DNA from: Rheinheimera sp.
Lineage (GTDB): Bacteria; Pseudomonadota; Gammaproteobacteria; Enterobacterales; Alteromonadaceae
DNA length: 64,000 nucleotides
Reading direction: 5' to 3'
Assembly (NCBI RefSeq): GCF_030690345.1
Contig: NZ_JAUYGV010000009.1
Coordinates: forward strand, 186,001 to 250,000
The position numbers and the translations under genes were made by a program. The notes under the pieces are model-generated. The model was not told where the DNA came from, ran no database searches, and saw only the letters and a list, made by a program, of their open reading frames with translations. This document shows, in pieces, positions 53,218-62,685 of this stretch (its first letter is position 1; the number at the start of each line of letters is the position of its first letter).

Positions 53218-54213
53218 TCAGTAGTATGGCACCAGTGAAAGCGGTGCTTGTTGTAAGCAAAACAACTGTTCTTTTAACGCCACGCATTGTTGTTCCCAGT
53301 ATTTGTCTGTCGCAAACCACGGAAAGTTCATTGGAAAGGCAGGATCTTGCCAGCGCCTGGCTAACCACGCCATATAATGCACCATGCGCATAGCACGCAG
53401 GGGCTCAATCAACTTTAGTTCGGCCGGGTCAAACTCACAGTATTGCTCATATTCTTCCAGCATAAGCTCAAGGGTGTCACGCTGTTGCAAACGCTCACCG
53501 GAGAGCATCATCCAGATATCCTGGATCGCCGGGCCGCTACGGCAATCATCCAAATCAACAAAAAACGGACCTTCATCGACGTAGAATAAATTACCGGCGT
53601 GGCAATCACCATGCAACCGGATCAGCTGACTGGGCTGGTACTGTTGCGCTGCCAATTCAATAACCTGGTTAAGTGCGGTATCAAAGGCCGGGCGTAAGTA
53701 CGGCGGAATGAACTCCAGTGCATGCAATACTTCGCGGCTTTGTAACAGATGGCTTTGCACACTGAATGCCGGGCGCTGCGTAAATGCCTTCGCCTTACCT
53801 ACCTGATGCATACGGCCGAGAAAACGGCCCAACATAGCAAGCTGCTCATCATTGTCGATTTCCAGCGTTCTGCCGCCGCGGCTTGGAAACACCGCAAAGT
53901 GATAGCCGCCGTATTGCAGTAATGATTGCCCGGCTATTTTCAGCGGCGCTACCACCGGAATATCTGCCGCCGCCAGCTCAAAAGCAAAATCATGCTCTTC
54001 CTGTAACTGCAGTGCAGTCCAGCGTTGTGGCCGGTAGAACTTCACCACAAATTTTTCCGGCCGCAGCGCATCCGCACGATAGGCACTAAATTGATAGACG
54101 CGGTTTTCGTAGCTGTTCAGTGCCAGCAAACCGGAACTGACATCCAGCCCTAACTGCTGCAATGCGTCAATAATCAAATCAGGTTGCAGCGTGGAAAAAT
54201 CAAAGGCCGTCAT
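53218..54213 (-). CDS. srkA: Stress response kinase A
   Basis: Cytoplasmic serine/threonine protein kinase of the YihE/RdoA type, 331 residues. The N terminus (FDFSTLQPDLIIDALQQLGL, ALNSYENRVYQF) is close to the E. coli protein. The catalytic loop is RLHGDCHAGNLFYVD and the metal-binding segment PFFVDLDDCRSGPAIQD. In E. coli it protects against Cpx-sensed envelope stress and programmed death. It lies upstream of the dsbA-like gene, the conserved arrangement. Confidence 0.95.
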   Translation of the reverse strand: MTAFDFSTLQPDLIIDALQQLGLDVSSGLLALNSYENRVYQFSAYRADALRPEKFVVKFYRPQRWTALQLQEEHDFAFELAAADIPVVAPLKIAGQSLLQYGGYHFAVFPSRGGRTLEIDNDEQLAMLGRFLGRMHQVGKAKAFTQRPAFSVQSHLLQSREVLHALEFIPPYLRPAFDTALNQVIELAAQQYQPSQLIRLHGDCHAGNLFYVDEGPFFVDLDDCRSGPAIQDIWMMLSGERLQQRDTLELMLEEYEQYCEFDPAELKLIEPLRAMRMVHYMAWLARRWQDPAFPMNFPWFATDKYWEQQCVALKEQLFCLQQAPLSLVPYY

Positions 54214-54221
54214 AGGGCTCC

Positions 54222-55643
54222 TTAACGGCCAACAAAGAATTTGGTGGCTTGCTCAAGTTTAATGTCCGGATTGTCAGTTTGCTGCACGGTAAAACTGATT
54301 TCCAAACTGCGCTGCTCAGTGGCGTAAGGGTCTAACGCTAAACTGATGGTGACACTGCGTGTTTCACCACCACTCAGGCTGGCCTGATGCGGCCCTATCC
54401 AGTTGAAGTTTGCGCCACCGGCCACACTCAGATCAAACTGCACCGCTTGCTGCGACTTGTTCGAGATGCTCAGCGTATAGGTGTTTTCAACCAGGCCTTC
54501 GTTGGTTTCGCGAAACAGCGCACCGCGATCACGAATAATGTTCATTTCAAACGGCACCCGGCTGTACAGTGTCCAGGCAAAGGCGCCGCATACCACTATC
54601 AGTACCAGCAGATAGCCCAGTAACTTCGGCCGCAATACTTTGGTCGGCTTGCCGTTTAAGCTGTGCTCGGTAGTGTAACTGATAAGCCCGGTCGGGTAGC
54701 CCATTTTTGTCATAGTATCATCACAAGCATCAATACAGGCGCCGCAGTTAATACATTCGTACTGCAAGCCATTACGGATGTCGATACCGGTGGGGCACAC
54801 CTGCACACAAAGGTTACAGTCGATACAATCCCCTAAGCCTTTATCTTTATAGTCTTTGTCTTTGCGGCTGCGCGGGCCACGGTTTTCGCCGCGCTTTTCA
54901 TCATAGGTTACAGTAAAAGTGTCTTTATCAAACATGGCAGACTGAAAGCGGGCGTACGGACAGATGTGCGTACACATAATTTCACGCATCCAGCCGGCGT
55001 TACCATAGGTACAAAGGGTAAAAAACAATACTGACACCACCGCCCAAAATCCGGCTTGCAGCGTAAAGAATTCAGCAAACAAGGGCCCGACCGGGGTAAA
55101 ATATCCAACAAAAATAAGCGCTGTCAGCAACGAGAATGCCAGCCAGCAAAAATGGGTAGCCGCCTTTTTAACAAATTTACTGCCAGACCAGGGCTCAGCA
55201 TCCAGCTTCATGCGTTGATTGCGCGTGCCCTGAATTTTTTCTTCAAACCAGATAAAGATAAAGGTCCACACCGACTGCGGGCACAAATAACCACACCAGA
55301 CCCGGCCATAAAAGGCAGTAATAAAAAACAGCGCATAGGCGGCGATAATAAAAATCCACGCCAGGATAGTGAAATCCTGTGGCCATAGGGTCAGTGCAAA
55401 GATATTAAATTTCTGTTCGGTAATATCAAGCAAAATGGCTTGATGGCCGTCATAGCGCAGCCAGGGCAACAACATAAACAGCCCCATAAACACAAAACCC
55501 ATATAACGGCGGATCGCCTGATGCAGGCCTTTAACTGCACGCACATAAATACGGTCACGCGGATTATATTGCCCGGTTGCAGCAGGCTGATGCACCTCAA
55601 CATGCACCGGAATATTTCTGATATCTATCTTTTGCTGATCCAC
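54222..55643 (-). CDS. ccoG: Cytochrome c oxidase accessory protein CcoG
   Basis: Membrane iron-sulfur protein of 473 residues (RdxA/FixG family) involved in copper delivery for cbb3-type oxidase assembly. It has about five membrane segments, a NapH-like motif VWCGYLCPQSVWTF, two ferredoxin-type clusters (DCIDCNLCVQVCPTGIDIR and CINCGACIDACD) and a C-terminal Ig-like domain. No ATG fits; GTG at 55643 is chosen because GGAG lies six bases upstream. The oxidase genes themselves are not in the window. Confidence 0.93.
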   Translation of the reverse strand: MDQQKIDIRNIPVHVEVHQPAATGQYNPRDRIYVRAVKGLHQAIRRYMGFVFMGLFMLLPWLRYDGHQAILLDITEQKFNIFALTLWPQDFTILAWIFIIAAYALFFITAFYGRVWCGYLCPQSVWTFIFIWFEEKIQGTRNQRMKLDAEPWSGSKFVKKAATHFCWLAFSLLTALIFVGYFTPVGPLFAEFFTLQAGFWAVVSVLFFTLCTYGNAGWMREIMCTHICPYARFQSAMFDKDTFTVTYDEKRGENRGPRSRKDKDYKDKGLGDCIDCNLCVQVCPTGIDIRNGLQYECINCGACIDACDDTMTKMGYPTGLISYTTEHSLNGKPTKVLRPKLLGYLLVLIVVCGAFAWTLYSRVPFEMNIIRDRGALFRETNEGLVENTYTLSISNKSQQAVQFDLSVAGGANFNWIGPHQASLSGGETRSVTISLALDPYATEQRSLEISFTVQQTDNPDIKLEQATKFFVGR

Positions 55644-55911
55644 CAATGACTCCGTTTACTGCTTGTTGTACCCGCTGCAGAGTATAACAGCTTGGACAAC
55701 GGATTTTTTGACCTGTAACAAAGCAATATCTATGCCTGCCGGCCAGGTAGCTTTACGCTGGAAAATCGCCTGAAAACGTAAACTAAGATGACAACAGCAA
55801 TACATATTGCAAACTAAGTTGACAGTATTGCAGATATCATCGTCGTTACGATGCAGATTGTTACACAATCCGCTACAATGGCGCCGTTGTTCTAGCGGAG
55901 TGCGTAAGCTG

Positions 55912-56274
55912 ATGAAAAAGTTCTTCTGGTTGGTCGTAGTGGTGTTGTTAGTTATTACCTTTTCCGATCATGATCTGATCAGGCCGTATAAGGAGCAACT
56001 GTTTGAGTTGGTAATGGATAAAGCCGCCATTGCCGGAGACAGTAAAGAAGCAGCGCTGCGTAGCACGCGTAAACAACTGACCGCCCTGGCAGAGCAATGG
56101 GGTGACGGGCAGCGGGCACAGTTAGAAAAAGCGGCAGTCAGTATCGACAGCCTGAAAAAATTCCGCCGTGATTATTGTGTAAATAAAGACTTTAATCCGA
56201 TCCTGTACGGTGAGCCACTCAAAGAAAGCTGCAAGATCATCGAAAGCCATTACGACAATTTAAACCAACCTTAA
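55912..56274 (+). CDS. Hypothetical membrane-anchored protein
   Basis: Protein of 120 residues with one N-terminal membrane segment (FFWLVVVVLLVITFS) and a helical, charged remainder containing two cysteines near the C terminus (DYCVNKDFNP, ESCKIIE). ATG 55912 follows GGAG by about 11 bases; the longer frame from 55807 would add a cysteine-rich segment with no support. It is 14 bases upstream of the DUF3010 gene and probably in the same operon. No family is recognised. Confidence 0.65.
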   Translation: MKKFFWLVVVVLLVITFSDHDLIRPYKEQLFELVMDKAAIAGDSKEAALRSTRKQLTALAEQWGDGQRAQLEKAAVSIDSLKKFRRDYCVNKDFNPILYGEPLKESCKIIESHYDNLNQP

Positions 56275-56288
56275 ACAGAGGACTGCCC

Positions 56289-56711
56289 ATGCGCACATGC
56301 GGAATCGAAATTAAAGGCAGTGAAGCCATTATTTGCCTGATGACACTAAAAGATGGTTTATTTGAACTGCCGGATTGCCGCCAAACCCGCTTTGCCCTGA
56401 GCAAAGATCAGGAACAACAGCAGATGCGCCATTTTCAGTTCACCTTTGCCAAATTTATCGAAGATTATCAAATTACCCAGTTGGTGATTAAAGACCGGCC
56501 GCAAAAAGGCAAATTTGCCGGCGGCGCAGTTGGCTTTAAAATAGAAACGGCGTTGCAACTGATTGCCGGTTGCCAATGCAGTATTATCAGTTCTACCGAA
56601 TTGAAAGAGAAATTGAAGCGCCATCCGATACCGGTAGATTTTAAAGCTACCGGCCTGAAAGCCTTCCAGGAAACCGCTTTTTTAACCGCCTATGCCTTTC
56701 TGGCAAAGTAA
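56289..56711 (+). CDS. DUF3010 family protein
   Basis: Cytoplasmic protein of 140 residues matching DUF3010 over its full length (start MRTCGIEIKGSEAIICLM, then VIKDRPQKGKFAGGAVGFKIETALQL). The family is typical of Alteromonadales and Vibrionales and its function is unknown; the fold looks RNase-H-like by pattern. AGAGGA precedes the ATG. It is downstream of the small membrane-anchored protein gene. Confidence 0.85.
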   Translation: MRTCGIEIKGSEAIICLMTLKDGLFELPDCRQTRFALSKDQEQQQMRHFQFTFAKFIEDYQITQLVIKDRPQKGKFAGGAVGFKIETALQLIAGCQCSIISSTELKEKLKRHPIPVDFKATGLKAFQETAFLTAYAFLAK

Positions 56712-56724
56712 TACCGAACTGCCG

Positions 56725-57069
56725 CTATTTATCCTGCTCTGAGGTTGGATGGCGGCTGTTGTAGTCCGTTAAATCCACTGTTACCGCTTTGCCGGCTTGT
56801 AAAATAAGTTGCCGGATCAGCTTAGACTTCGCCTCGCCGGTTACCCTGCTTAACTCATTCAGCGCGTCTATCGCTTCCTGGCTCAGCGTAAAAGTAGCAT
56901 GCCGCATTGGCAAGCGGCTGCTGTCGTCCTCCTGGGGTAACTGGCGGCGCAAACTGACAATACGCGGCATACCCATCGCATAGTTGTTTGCGTCGTCAAT
57001 AAACTCGTCTGCCGTAAAGCCGGGCTTACCGGGCGGCTGCGACTTTTTCTTCAGATCTGTCAGCGCCAT
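56725..57069 (-). CDS. Ribbon-helix-helix-type partner of the ParA-like ATPase
   Basis: Protein of 114 residues. The central part (MRHATFTLSQEAIDALNELSRVTGEAKSKLIRQLILQAGK) has the strand-helix-helix pattern of CopG/ParG-like DNA-binding proteins, with basic and acidic flanks. Its start lies inside the end of the ParA-like gene (44-base overlap), so the two are translationally coupled. It probably acts as the DNA-binding or partner component of a partition-like pair. Confidence 0.75.
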   Translation of the reverse strand: MALTDLKKKSQPPGKPGFTADEFIDDANNYAMGMPRIVSLRRQLPQEDDSSRLPMRHATFTLSQEAIDALNELSRVTGEAKSKLIRQLILQAGKAVTVDLTDYNSRHPTSEQDK

Positions 57070-57724
57070 CGTCTTGTATCGCCTTCATAGCCAGTAGCTC
57101 AGTCACTATATCACGTATTTCCTGCGCGGCTTTGCCGTCAGGCTCGACATCCATGACCGACAGCCCTTTCTCTTCACTGTCATCGTAAGTATTACGGTTA
57201 TAGGTAATGGCATTTAACACGCGGATATTAAAAGACTTACATACTTCTTTCGCGTCCAGAATACGTCCGGCCTGGTTTGGCAGCGACGGTGCCTGGGTAA
57301 TAACACAGCCGACAATCATGTCCGGATTCACCACATTACAAGCGCTGACTAAGTCTTCCAAATGTTCTAAGGTTTTCAAATCGCGACGTTTCGGCCGCAG
57401 TGGCAGCAATACGTGAGTTGCCACTACCATAGCCGAACGCAAGGCCACACTGTCCTGGCCACCGCAGTCCACAATAACCACGTCGTAGTGCATTTCGAGG
57501 CTTTTTAATTCGTAACGGATCTTGCCGTACATCTGCACGCAATTAATCCACGGCAAAGCAGGGTCCAGATGCCGCTCCTGCACCCAATCCGACGAGGTTC
57601 TTTGCGGGTCACAATCTACCAGCATGACGTTAGCGTTTTTTTCGCGCGAAAAATATACTGCGATATTTTGTGCCAGGCAGCTTTTGCCGCTACCACCTTT
57701 TTCTCCACCAACTAACAAAATCAT
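57026..57724 (-). CDS. ParA/MipZ-like ATPase
   Basis: Deviant-Walker ATPase of 232 residues: GGEKGGSGKSCLAQNIAV holds the two lysines of the ParA type, LVDCDPQRTSSDW is the A' motif, and VVIVDCGGQDS the Walker B region. There is no N-terminal helix-turn-helix, so it is the short ParA/MipZ kind. ATG 57724 has GAGGGT upstream. With its ribbon-helix-helix partner it may position a chromosomal locus or protein complex; plasmid origin is possible. Confidence 0.85.
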   Translation of the reverse strand: MILLVGGEKGGSGKSCLAQNIAVYFSREKNANVMLVDCDPQRTSSDWVQERHLDPALPWINCVQMYGKIRYELKSLEMHYDVVIVDCGGQDSVALRSAMVVATHVLLPLRPKRRDLKTLEHLEDLVSACNVVNPDMIVGCVITQAPSLPNQAGRILDAKEVCKSFNIRVLNAITYNRNTYDDSEEKGLSVMDVEPDGKAAQEIRDIVTELLAMKAIQDDGADRSEEKVAAAR

Positions 57725-57888
57725 CAGGCTACCCTCATCTGTACAGTAGCGCTTACCGCGCCGCCTATTCTGTGGCATACGTACTGTGGATTAAGTGTAG
57801 ATGACATCGCTGATATGACCAGCGAAACAATATAAAGAATTTATCTAACCAAATGCTTTAAAACGGAATAATTGCAGCCAAAACAAAA

Positions 57889-57906
57889 ACGGAGCCTAAG
57901 CTCCGT
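57889..57906 (-). terminator. Terminator of the cyclophilin gene
   Basis: Stem ACGGAGC/GCTCCGT around CTAA; on the minus strand it is followed by TTTTGTTTT. It lies 18 bases after the cyclophilin stop. Confidence 0.85.
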
Positions 57907-57924
57907 TCCGGGTTACAACGCTGA

Positions 57925-58677
57925 TTAGCCGCGCCGTCTGAATGCCAGCAAGCCTAACGGTAGCAAAAACCAACCAAAGCTGCCGCCACTGCTGTCATTG
58001 TTTGCCGGTGGTGGCGCATTATTCGGCACCAGGGTTAAACCGGCGACCGTATTCACTCTGGCATCAACCACAACCATCGACTCAACAACTACAAAGTTGT
58101 CAGCTGCCAATGGCTTATTATCGTCGCGATCGGCGGTACTATAGCTGCGCAAAGGTAAATCACTAATGCCGTTAAAACTAAACCGCGGTAACGCAGCTAT
58201 GGCATCAACTACTGCCATATCAGCTGAACTTATCTGACCAAACACAGTAAAACCACTGTTCTGCGCATCTAAATTAGCTGCGTTGTTTACGAGACTTATA
58301 AACCACTGATTTGTTGCACTGTTTGGGTTGCCAGCTTGTTTTGCCATAGCAATGGTAGCGCGCACATTAGACCATTTCGGCTCGTTAATAATAGCCGGGT
58401 TGGCGGGTCTGGCTTTGAGTGGTAATTGCTGGTCAAATTCAAACCCACCACCCTGAATCACAAAGCCAGGCACTGAGCGATGAATCACCGTGCCGTTGTA
58501 GCGCTCTGCACTGACATAGTTAAGGAAGTTTTGTACTGTTACCGGCGTGCTTTCGTCATACAGATTAATTTCAAACTTACCCAAGTTAGTCGTTACTTCT
58601 ACTATGGTTGCCTGTGCCAGACCGCCGCAACTTAGCAGCGATGCTGCCAGCAGCGTTTTTAACAGCTTTGTAGCCAT
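57925..58677 (-). CDS. Periplasmic cyclophilin-type prolyl isomerase with GlyGly-CTERM tail
   Basis: Peptidyl-prolyl cis-trans isomerase of 250 residues. A signal peptide (about 1-23) is followed by the cyclophilin domain (VTVQNFLNYVSAERYNGTVIHRSVPGFVIQGGGF, later ATNQWFISL and GFTVFGQI). The C terminus is SSGGSFGWFLLPLGLLAFRRR, a Gly-rich motif, one membrane span and an arginine cluster: the GlyGly-CTERM signal recognised by rhombosortase. The protein is therefore probably processed and presented at the cell surface, unusual for PpiA-like proteins. AGGAA precedes the ATG. Confidence 0.9.
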   Translation of the reverse strand: MATKLLKTLLAASLLSCGGLAQATIVEVTTNLGKFEINLYDESTPVTVQNFLNYVSAERYNGTVIHRSVPGFVIQGGGFEFDQQLPLKARPANPAIINEPKWSNVRATIAMAKQAGNPNSATNQWFISLVNNAANLDAQNSGFTVFGQISSADMAVVDAIAALPRFSFNGISDLPLRSYSTADRDDNKPLAADNFVVVESMVVVDARVNTVAGLTLVPNNAPPPANNDSSGGSFGWFLLPLGLLAFRRRG

Positions 58678-58751
58678 TGTATTGTTTCCTGTTTGGTTAT
58701 TTGTGCTGCAGCATAAGGCAAGCTACAAAAAAAAATCCAGCAGGATAACAA

Positions 58752-60746
58752 TTAATTACGCTTTGCTGCTGTACGGTTAACGGCTTTGCGGTTACCGGCT
58801 TTACGCCTGGCGGTGCTGCTTTTAGCTTTAACCGCAGCTTTGCCACCACGCCAGCGCCGGGTATTCTGTACCGGCAAACCGGTTGGCGTAACGTTGGCGG
58901 CCTGATGTACCAACTGTGATAACTCGGTAACTAAAGGCTGCATAAAAGCCTGATAGCTTTGCTCACGCTGACATATAGCATTTAACGCCGCCTCCCAACG
59001 TGCCGTCATATCCGGCAACGAAGCTTGCTCCGGCAAGGCGGCGATAAGTGCCTTGCCGGTATCGGTGGCATTAATCACTTTGCCGCAGCGCTGTAAAAAG
59101 CCACGCTTAAATAACAATTCAATAATGCCGGCGCGGGTTGCATCCGTACCCAAGCCATCGGTATCGCGCAAAATTTTACGCACCGCTTCATCTTTGACAT
59201 AACGGCTGATGCCGGTCATCGCGGCTAACAAACTTGCATCGGTAAAAGCCGGCGCCGGCCGCGTCTGTTTCTCCAACAGCTGCGCAGCTGTGCAGAGTAA
59301 TTGCTGGCCGTGTGTTAATGGCGGTAAGGCGGTTTGCTGCAGTGCGGGGTCGGTTTGCTCATCCAACGGCTTTGGCTCTGCGTCGCGACGAAATAACTGC
59401 TTCCAGCCGGCTGCCTGTTCCGTGCGGGCTTTGGCGATAAAGTTGCCGCCGGCAATAGTTAACTCTACCACGGCATCGTTGTAACAAAATGGCGGATAAA
59501 ACTGCGCCAGATACTGCCTGGCAATCAGTTGATACAGCCGCTGCTCCGCCACACTCAAGCGGCTGAGCGGCTGGCGTTTCTCAGTTGGAATAATGGCATG
59601 ATGCGCCTCTACTTTGCTATCATTCCAAGCTTTGCTGATAAGCGTTGTGTTTGCGCCCTGCACCGCGCCGGCGAGGTCAGGGTCGTTGGCTGCTATAGCG
59701 CCACATACCTTAACAGCCTGTTTCAGTTGTTCCCGTGGCAGATACCGGCTGTCAGAACGCGGATAGGTAATTAACTTGTGCCGCTCGTACAATTGTTGGC
59801 AGCTATCCAGCACTTGCTGTGCTGTCATACCGTAACGCTTGCCGGCGTCTATCTGTAATGCTGACAGATTATACGGCAGTGGCGCAGCCTGCTTACCATC
59901 TTTGTGTTGCAACTTACTGACTACTGCCGGCTGACCGGTAATTTTCTGCTGTACCTTTTCCGCTAATGCCTTCAGCAATACCCTGCCTTCTTCATCCTGC
60001 CATGGCGCGCAGGCTGCACTGGGTTGCCATAATGCTGTGAAACCTTGCTTGTCCGCAGTTTCTACCTCTGCCACAACCTGGTAAAACGGCTTGGCGACAA
60101 AATTTGCAATCTCCAGATCCCGCCTTACCACTAACCCCAGCAACGGTGTTTGTACGCGGCCAACCGACAATACGCCCTGATAGCCGGCTTTTTGCCCCTG
60201 CAAGGTATAAGCACGCGTCATATTCAAACCATATAACCAATCAGCACGGCTGCGGGCCAATGCCGACGTGGATAAAGGCACAAAGTCTTTATTCGGCTTT
60301 AACTGAGTCAGAGCCCGCTTAACTGCCGGCGGGTTCAGATCGCTGATCAGCAGCCGCTGCGTATTGGCTAACCTGGCACCATTCACTCCGCAGTAGGCCA
60401 GCACTTCATCGACCAGCAGCTGACCTTCGCGGTCGGGGTCGCCGGCATGCACGAGGCTATCCGCTTGTTTTAACAGTTTTTTAAGTACGTTAAGCTGCTG
60501 TTCAGCTGACTTACGTACCTTTAACACCCATTTCTGCGGTACTATGGGTAAATGCGTGGTTTGCCAGCGTTTGTAGTCGGGGTTATAGTCTTCCGGTTCG
60601 GCCTGTTCTAATAAATGGCCAATGCACCAACTCACTACATCACCATTGGCAAGGCGGATAAAACCGTTGTCTTTATACTGCGGCTTTGGCAACACAGCAG
60701 CAATGGCCCGGGCTAATGCCGGCTTTTCTGCAATATACAGGATCAT
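58752..60746 (-). CDS. topB: DNA topoisomerase III
   Basis: Type IA topoisomerase of 664 residues that decatenates DNA. The TOPRIM domain begins MILYIAEKPALARAIAAVLP and holds SLVHAGDPDREGQLL; the catalytic tyrosine is in LITYPRSDSRYLP (about residue 330); other motifs are SVGRVQTPLLGLVV and GLGTDATRAGIIELL. The C terminus is a short basic tail rich in Arg, Lys and Ala with no zinc fingers. ATG 60746 is preferred over a TTG four codons earlier by comparison with known TopB starts. Confidence 0.95.
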   Translation of the reverse strand: MILYIAEKPALARAIAAVLPKPQYKDNGFIRLANGDVVSWCIGHLLEQAEPEDYNPDYKRWQTTHLPIVPQKWVLKVRKSAEQQLNVLKKLLKQADSLVHAGDPDREGQLLVDEVLAYCGVNGARLANTQRLLISDLNPPAVKRALTQLKPNKDFVPLSTSALARSRADWLYGLNMTRAYTLQGQKAGYQGVLSVGRVQTPLLGLVVRRDLEIANFVAKPFYQVVAEVETADKQGFTALWQPSAACAPWQDEEGRVLLKALAEKVQQKITGQPAVVSKLQHKDGKQAAPLPYNLSALQIDAGKRYGMTAQQVLDSCQQLYERHKLITYPRSDSRYLPREQLKQAVKVCGAIAANDPDLAGAVQGANTTLISKAWNDSKVEAHHAIIPTEKRQPLSRLSVAEQRLYQLIARQYLAQFYPPFCYNDAVVELTIAGGNFIAKARTEQAAGWKQLFRRDAEPKPLDEQTDPALQQTALPPLTHGQQLLCTAAQLLEKQTRPAPAFTDASLLAAMTGISRYVKDEAVRKILRDTDGLGTDATRAGIIELLFKRGFLQRCGKVINATDTGKALIAALPEQASLPDMTARWEAALNAICQREQSYQAFMQPLVTELSQLVHQAANVTPTGLPVQNTRRWRGGKAAVKAKSSTARRKAGNRKAVNRTAAKRN

Positions 60747-60912
60747 AGTGGCACTCAACTGTTTTTATATACAGTAATCTAGTCCTGAAGCGACCAGGTT
60801 GCAAAGAAAATGTAATTTAAATTTGGTTTTACGCTAAAAGTGCTTAAAATGTTGCCGATAACAAAGCGGTATTTTTTAGTACTTCCATTCAGTTCAGTTG
60901 GATAAACAAACC

Positions 60913-62685
60913 ATGCAATATAGTGAAGTTAAGAAAATCTGTGATGAACTGCATAAAACAGGCAAACCCGTTTCATTAGATTATTTAATTTCTCAGGTGC
61001 CCGGCGCCCAGGCCAGCCTGGTGGTACATTACCAGAAATGGCGTAATGAGCAGGCAAACCGCGCACCGGTTCCCACTGAAACACCGAAAGACAGCATGTT
61101 TAGTGCCGACTTTATCGGCGCCTTCCAGCGTGAGTCTGAGCAATATGCTAAAAAACTGACCGATCAACTAAACCAGCAACTACAACAAGCGATGCAGGCT
61201 GAAGTGCTGGCCGCCGAGCACAATCGCGAACTGCAACAGCAAGCTGAGCAATTAGAGCAACGCAAAGCCGAGTTGGAAAACAGCTTGCAGCAACAACAGC
61301 AACAACTGTCCACTCAGGCAGAAAAGTACGCCGCGCTGAACGAAGAACGTGACCACGCCGTTAAACTGAGCCAAAACCAGCAGCAGGAACTGGACAGTAC
61401 GAAGAAGCTGTTGGATGAGCAACAAAAAGCCTTAGCAAAAGCTGAGCAAGAGTTGCAAAGCAACCAACAAGCATTGGTTGCACTGCAAGCTGAATTAAAG
61501 ACCGCCCAACAAGACGCAGAACAAGCTAAGAAAGCTGCAGAAGAGATCCAGCTGAAAGTCATTAGCCTGCAACAAGCTCAGGATGAACTGGAAGAGCAAC
61601 TGCAAAACGAACAGCAGCTTAACCAGCAAAAACTGCAGCAATTGCAAACCGAGCTGGCCGCTGCTGAGCAAGAGCTGGAGCCGCTACAACAAAAGTTAAA
61701 AACGGCTGAGCAGGCAGAGCAGCAAATAAAAACGCTGCAACAATCAGAAGCTAAGGTAAAAGCTGAGCTGGAAGCCGCGCAACAAACCAGCAAGAAAGCG
61801 TTACAGGACCTGCAAACCCGCGAGCATGATGTTACCGAGCTGCAAGCGATGCTGGATGAGTTTGAAAGCAAACTGCAGCAAGCCACTAAAACTGAAACTC
61901 AGGCCATCGCGTTAACCAAGCGGTTGCAGGCACAACTGGATCAATTACAAAAATCATCCAATGATCAGGGCAGTGTAATAGCAGATCAGGCCGGGATGGC
62001 AGATCAGCACAACGCTTTGCTGGAAGAGCGCGATGCTGCATTGGCACAGCTGGCAGAGTCGCAAAAACGCACAGAAGCGTTGATGAAAGAGCGTGACACC
62101 GCCCTTGAGCAGCTTGAACAAGCTAAACAAGACGTTGTTGACGGCGCTCAGTTGCAACAAGTTCCATCTGCCGACACATCTGCTGAACTTGAGAAGTTGC
62201 AACAGCAGCTGGACGAGTATGAGAAACAAATATCTGCGCTGCAAAAAGAGCGCGAAACCGCAAAACGCGAAGCTGCAGAACAACGTGATGCCGCATTAAA
62301 AGTGCAGGAACAGCTGGACGCGATGCAAAAAGCCCAGGTTAGTGACGAGGCCGATGAGGCTGATATTCACGCTACCCTGGCACAGCTGAAATCAAATAAC
62401 GCCATGCTGAAAGAGCAAAGCGCTATTACCGCGAACCATCAGGCCGAACAGCGCGAAACCATCAAGCAACTGCGTGAAGAACTGCAACAGCAGCGCGACA
62501 AGGTGCATGATATGCAACTGGAACAGGATAAGCTTGCCAAGCAAAAAAATCAATTAGAGCAACAAGTTAGCTTTGTTAAAGATAACGCTGCCGCCACCAT
62601 TGAGCGCTTAACCCGTTATCGTGAACAAGCGCAGGAAAAAATCGAGAAACTGGAGAAAAAGCTCAGTAAAGCTTCAGATGCCTGA
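60913..62685 (+). CDS. KfrA-like DNA-binding coiled-coil protein
   Basis: Protein of 590 residues. The N-terminal 55 residues (MQYSEVKKICDELHKTGKPV to VVHYQKWRNEQA) match the KfrA-type DNA-binding domain. Nearly all the rest (about 75-585) is an unbroken Gln/Glu/Ala/Leu-rich coiled coil. KfrA of IncP plasmids forms filaments and aids partition; chromosomal relatives are poorly known. ATG 60913 is used, though TTG 60898 in the same frame is possible. The stop overlaps the next gene's start by eight bases. Confidence 0.8.
   Translation: MQYSEVKKICDELHKTGKPVSLDYLISQVPGAQASLVVHYQKWRNEQANRAPVPTETPKDSMFSADFIGAFQRESEQYAKKLTDQLNQQLQQAMQAEVLAAEHNRELQQQAEQLEQRKAELENSLQQQQQQLSTQAEKYAALNEERDHAVKLSQNQQQELDSTKKLLDEQQKALAKAEQELQSNQQALVALQAELKTAQQDAEQAKKAAEEIQLKVISLQQAQDELEEQLQNEQQLNQQKLQQLQTELAAAEQELEPLQQKLKTAEQAEQQIKTLQQSEAKVKAELEAAQQTSKKALQDLQTREHDVTELQAMLDEFESKLQQATKTETQAIALTKRLQAQLDQLQKSSNDQGSVIADQAGMADQHNALLEERDAALAQLAESQKRTEALMKERDTALEQLEQAKQDVVDGAQLQQVPSADTSAELEKLQQQLDEYEKQISALQKERETAKREAAEQRDAALKVQEQLDAMQKAQVSDEADEADIHATLAQLKSNNAMLKEQSAITANHQAEQRETIKQLREELQQQRDKVHDMQLEQDKLAKQKNQLEQQVSFVKDNAAATIERLTRYREQAQEKIEKLEKKLSKASDA

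Noticed and set aside
55647-55911. FNR box for ccoG (TTGAC-N4-GTCAA)
   Set aside because: A half-site TTGACA is visible near 55819, but the second half does not match, so I did not call a regulatory site.
60985-62300. Leftward Cys/Ser-rich open frames
   Set aside because: They are the reverse complement of Gln/Leu-rich coiled-coil codons of the KfrA-like gene and have implausible composition.
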